DNA of 6,089 bases from an uncultured Bacillota bacterium (GTDB taxonomy: Bacteria; Bacillota; Clostridia; Caldicoprobacterales; UBA3941). The stretch spans positions 1 to 6,089 of the forward strand of contig CALGOY010000052.1 of assembly GCA_937960725.1 (NCBI GenBank), read 5' to 3'. The notes below the pieces were generated by a model that saw only the letters and a program-made list of their open reading frames with translations, made no database searches and was not told where the DNA came from. The translations under genes and the position numbers were made by a program. Numbering within the stretch: the first letter of the stretch is position 1; each line of letters opens with the position of its first letter. Positions 5,315 to 6,089 of this stretch are shown piece after piece.

Positions 5315-6089
5315 GTGAATATTAAAGATATGACATTAGAGCAAAAAATAGGTCAAATGCTAATGGTCGGTTTTCATTCCTTGCAATTTGATGACCATGT
5401 AAGAGAGCTTTTATATGAACACTACATAGGAAATATCATATTGTTTTCTAGGAATGTAGCGGACAAAGACCAAATTGCAAACCTAACGGAAGAGATACAG
5501 AAAAATGCTATACAGGCAACAGGAATACCAGCTTTTATATCTATAGACCAAGAAGGAGGAATGGTTACAAGAATTACGAATGGAGTTACCGTATTTCCCG
5601 GCAATATGGCAGTAGCAGCTACAAGCGATCCCAAGAATGCCTATAAGATCGGAGAAATAATGGGAAAAGAATTGAGAGCGCTGGGAATTAATATGAATTT
5701 ATCGCCTGTGCTCGATGTGAATAATAACCCTTTAAATCCCGTGATTGGGGTAAGGTCATATGGAGAAAATCCTGAAAAGGTAGCGGATTTTGGCATAAGT
5801 TATATAGAATCTTTACAGAAGAATAGAGTAATAGCAACAGCTAAACACTTTCCGGGACATGGCGACACCCGTGTAGACTCCCATATAGACTTGCCGATTA
5901 TTGACCACGACATGAAAAGGTTGCAAAGAATAGAGCTACATCCGTTTAAGGCAGCTATAGACATAGGAATCGACGCTATTATGACTGCCCATATTATCTT
6001 TAAAGCTTTAGACCCACAAACACCCGCAACATTATCCCATAATGTTATTACAGGTCTTTTAAGGAGACAGTTAGGATTTAAAGGTCTTG
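5315..6089 (+). CDS. nagZ: Beta-N-acetylglucosaminidase NagZ, glycoside hydrolase family 3 (N-terminal part; runs off the window)
   Basis: The open frame runs from GTG 5315 to the right edge with no stop (258 codons seen). An SD sequence, AAAAGGTGAT (5301-5310), lies just upstream, and the gap after namZ is 25 bases. NagZ removes non-reducing GlcNAc from GlcNAc-MurNAc(-peptide). The family 3 barrel is clear: MTLEQKIGQMLMVGF (6-20), GNIILFSRNV (39-48), FISIDQEGGMVTR (74-86), NLSPVLDVNNNP (128-139), GVRSYGENP (145-153) and KHFPGHGDTRVDSHIDLP (177-194). The last block holds the NagZ-type Asp-His dyad (D188, H190) that serves as general acid/base in Bacillus NagZ and is absent from most other GH3 enzymes. 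The nucleophile Asp, expected shortly after LLRRQLGFKGL, lies just beyond the window. No signal peptide is present, unlike exported Bacillus NagZ. Whether a second C-terminal domain exists cannot be seen. Confidence 0.93.
   Translation, partial: MNIKDMTLEQKIGQMLMVGFHSLQFDDHVRELLYEHYIGNIILFSRNVADKDQIANLTEEIQKNAIQATGIPAFISIDQEGGMVTRITNGVTVFPGNMAVAATSDPKNAYKIGEIMGKELRALGINMNLSPVLDVNNNPLNPVIGVRSYGENPEKVADFGISYIESLQKNRVIATAKHFPGHGDTRVDSHIDLPIIDHDMKRLQRIELHPFKAAIDIGIDAIMTAHIIFKALDPQTPATLSHNVITGLLRRQLGFKGL

Noticed and set aside
5422..5634. 70-codon open frame on the - strand inside nagZ
   Set aside because: It is the antisense of the conserved GH3 barrel (DQEGG region), with no family resemblance or start signals.
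1..6089. CRISPR, insertion sequence, tRNA or other mobile features
   Set aside because: No regularly spaced repeats, transposase motifs, terminal inverted repeats or tRNA-like cloverleaf sequences were seen; the genes have uniform base and codon use.

Overview
The window is an A+T-rich chromosomal segment. Codon choice is heavy in ATA (Ile) and AGA (Arg), purine-rich Shine-Dalgarno (SD) sequences precede nearly every gene, a Rho-independent terminator is present, and several genes start with TTG or GTG. Together these point to a low-GC Firmicute, most likely of the class Clostridia. The genus cannot be assigned from the sequence alone.

Layout: all genes are on the + strand. At the left edge is the C-terminal end of an ECF-transporter substrate-binding (S) membrane protein that resembles the riboflavin component RibU. 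It is closed by a strong intrinsic terminator (259-286). A SigA-type promoter with an extended -10 element (352-380) then starts a new transcription unit. In order this unit holds murQ (N-acetylmuramic acid 6-phosphate etherase), a GNAT acetyltransferase, a serine beta-lactamase-fold hydrolase (AmiE-like), a DUF871/MupG family 6-phospho-N-acetylmuramidase, a DUF1343/NamZ family exo-N-acetylmuramidase, and the N-terminal 258 codons of a NagZ-type GH3 beta-N-acetylglucosaminidase that runs off the right edge. Gaps between these genes are short (3 to about 64 bases) and I see no terminator between them, so they read as one operon.

How the genes work together: this is a peptidoglycan (muropeptide) recycling operon. 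From family knowledge, NagZ removes non-reducing GlcNAc, NamZ removes non-reducing MurNAc, the AmiE-like enzyme may strip stem peptides from MurNAc, MupG splits MurNAc-6-phosphate-GlcNAc, and MurQ converts MurNAc-6-phosphate to GlcNAc-6-phosphate and D-lactate. None of the predicted proteins has a signal peptide, so the pathway appears wholly cytoplasmic. This differs from Bacillus subtilis, where NagZ, AmiE and NamZ are exported. The window shows no transporter, sugar kinase or regulator for the pathway; these would have to lie downstream or elsewhere. The enzyme families are known. The points most worth a second look are the co-occurrence of MupG with cytosolic NamZ and NagZ, and the uncharacterised GNAT in second position.
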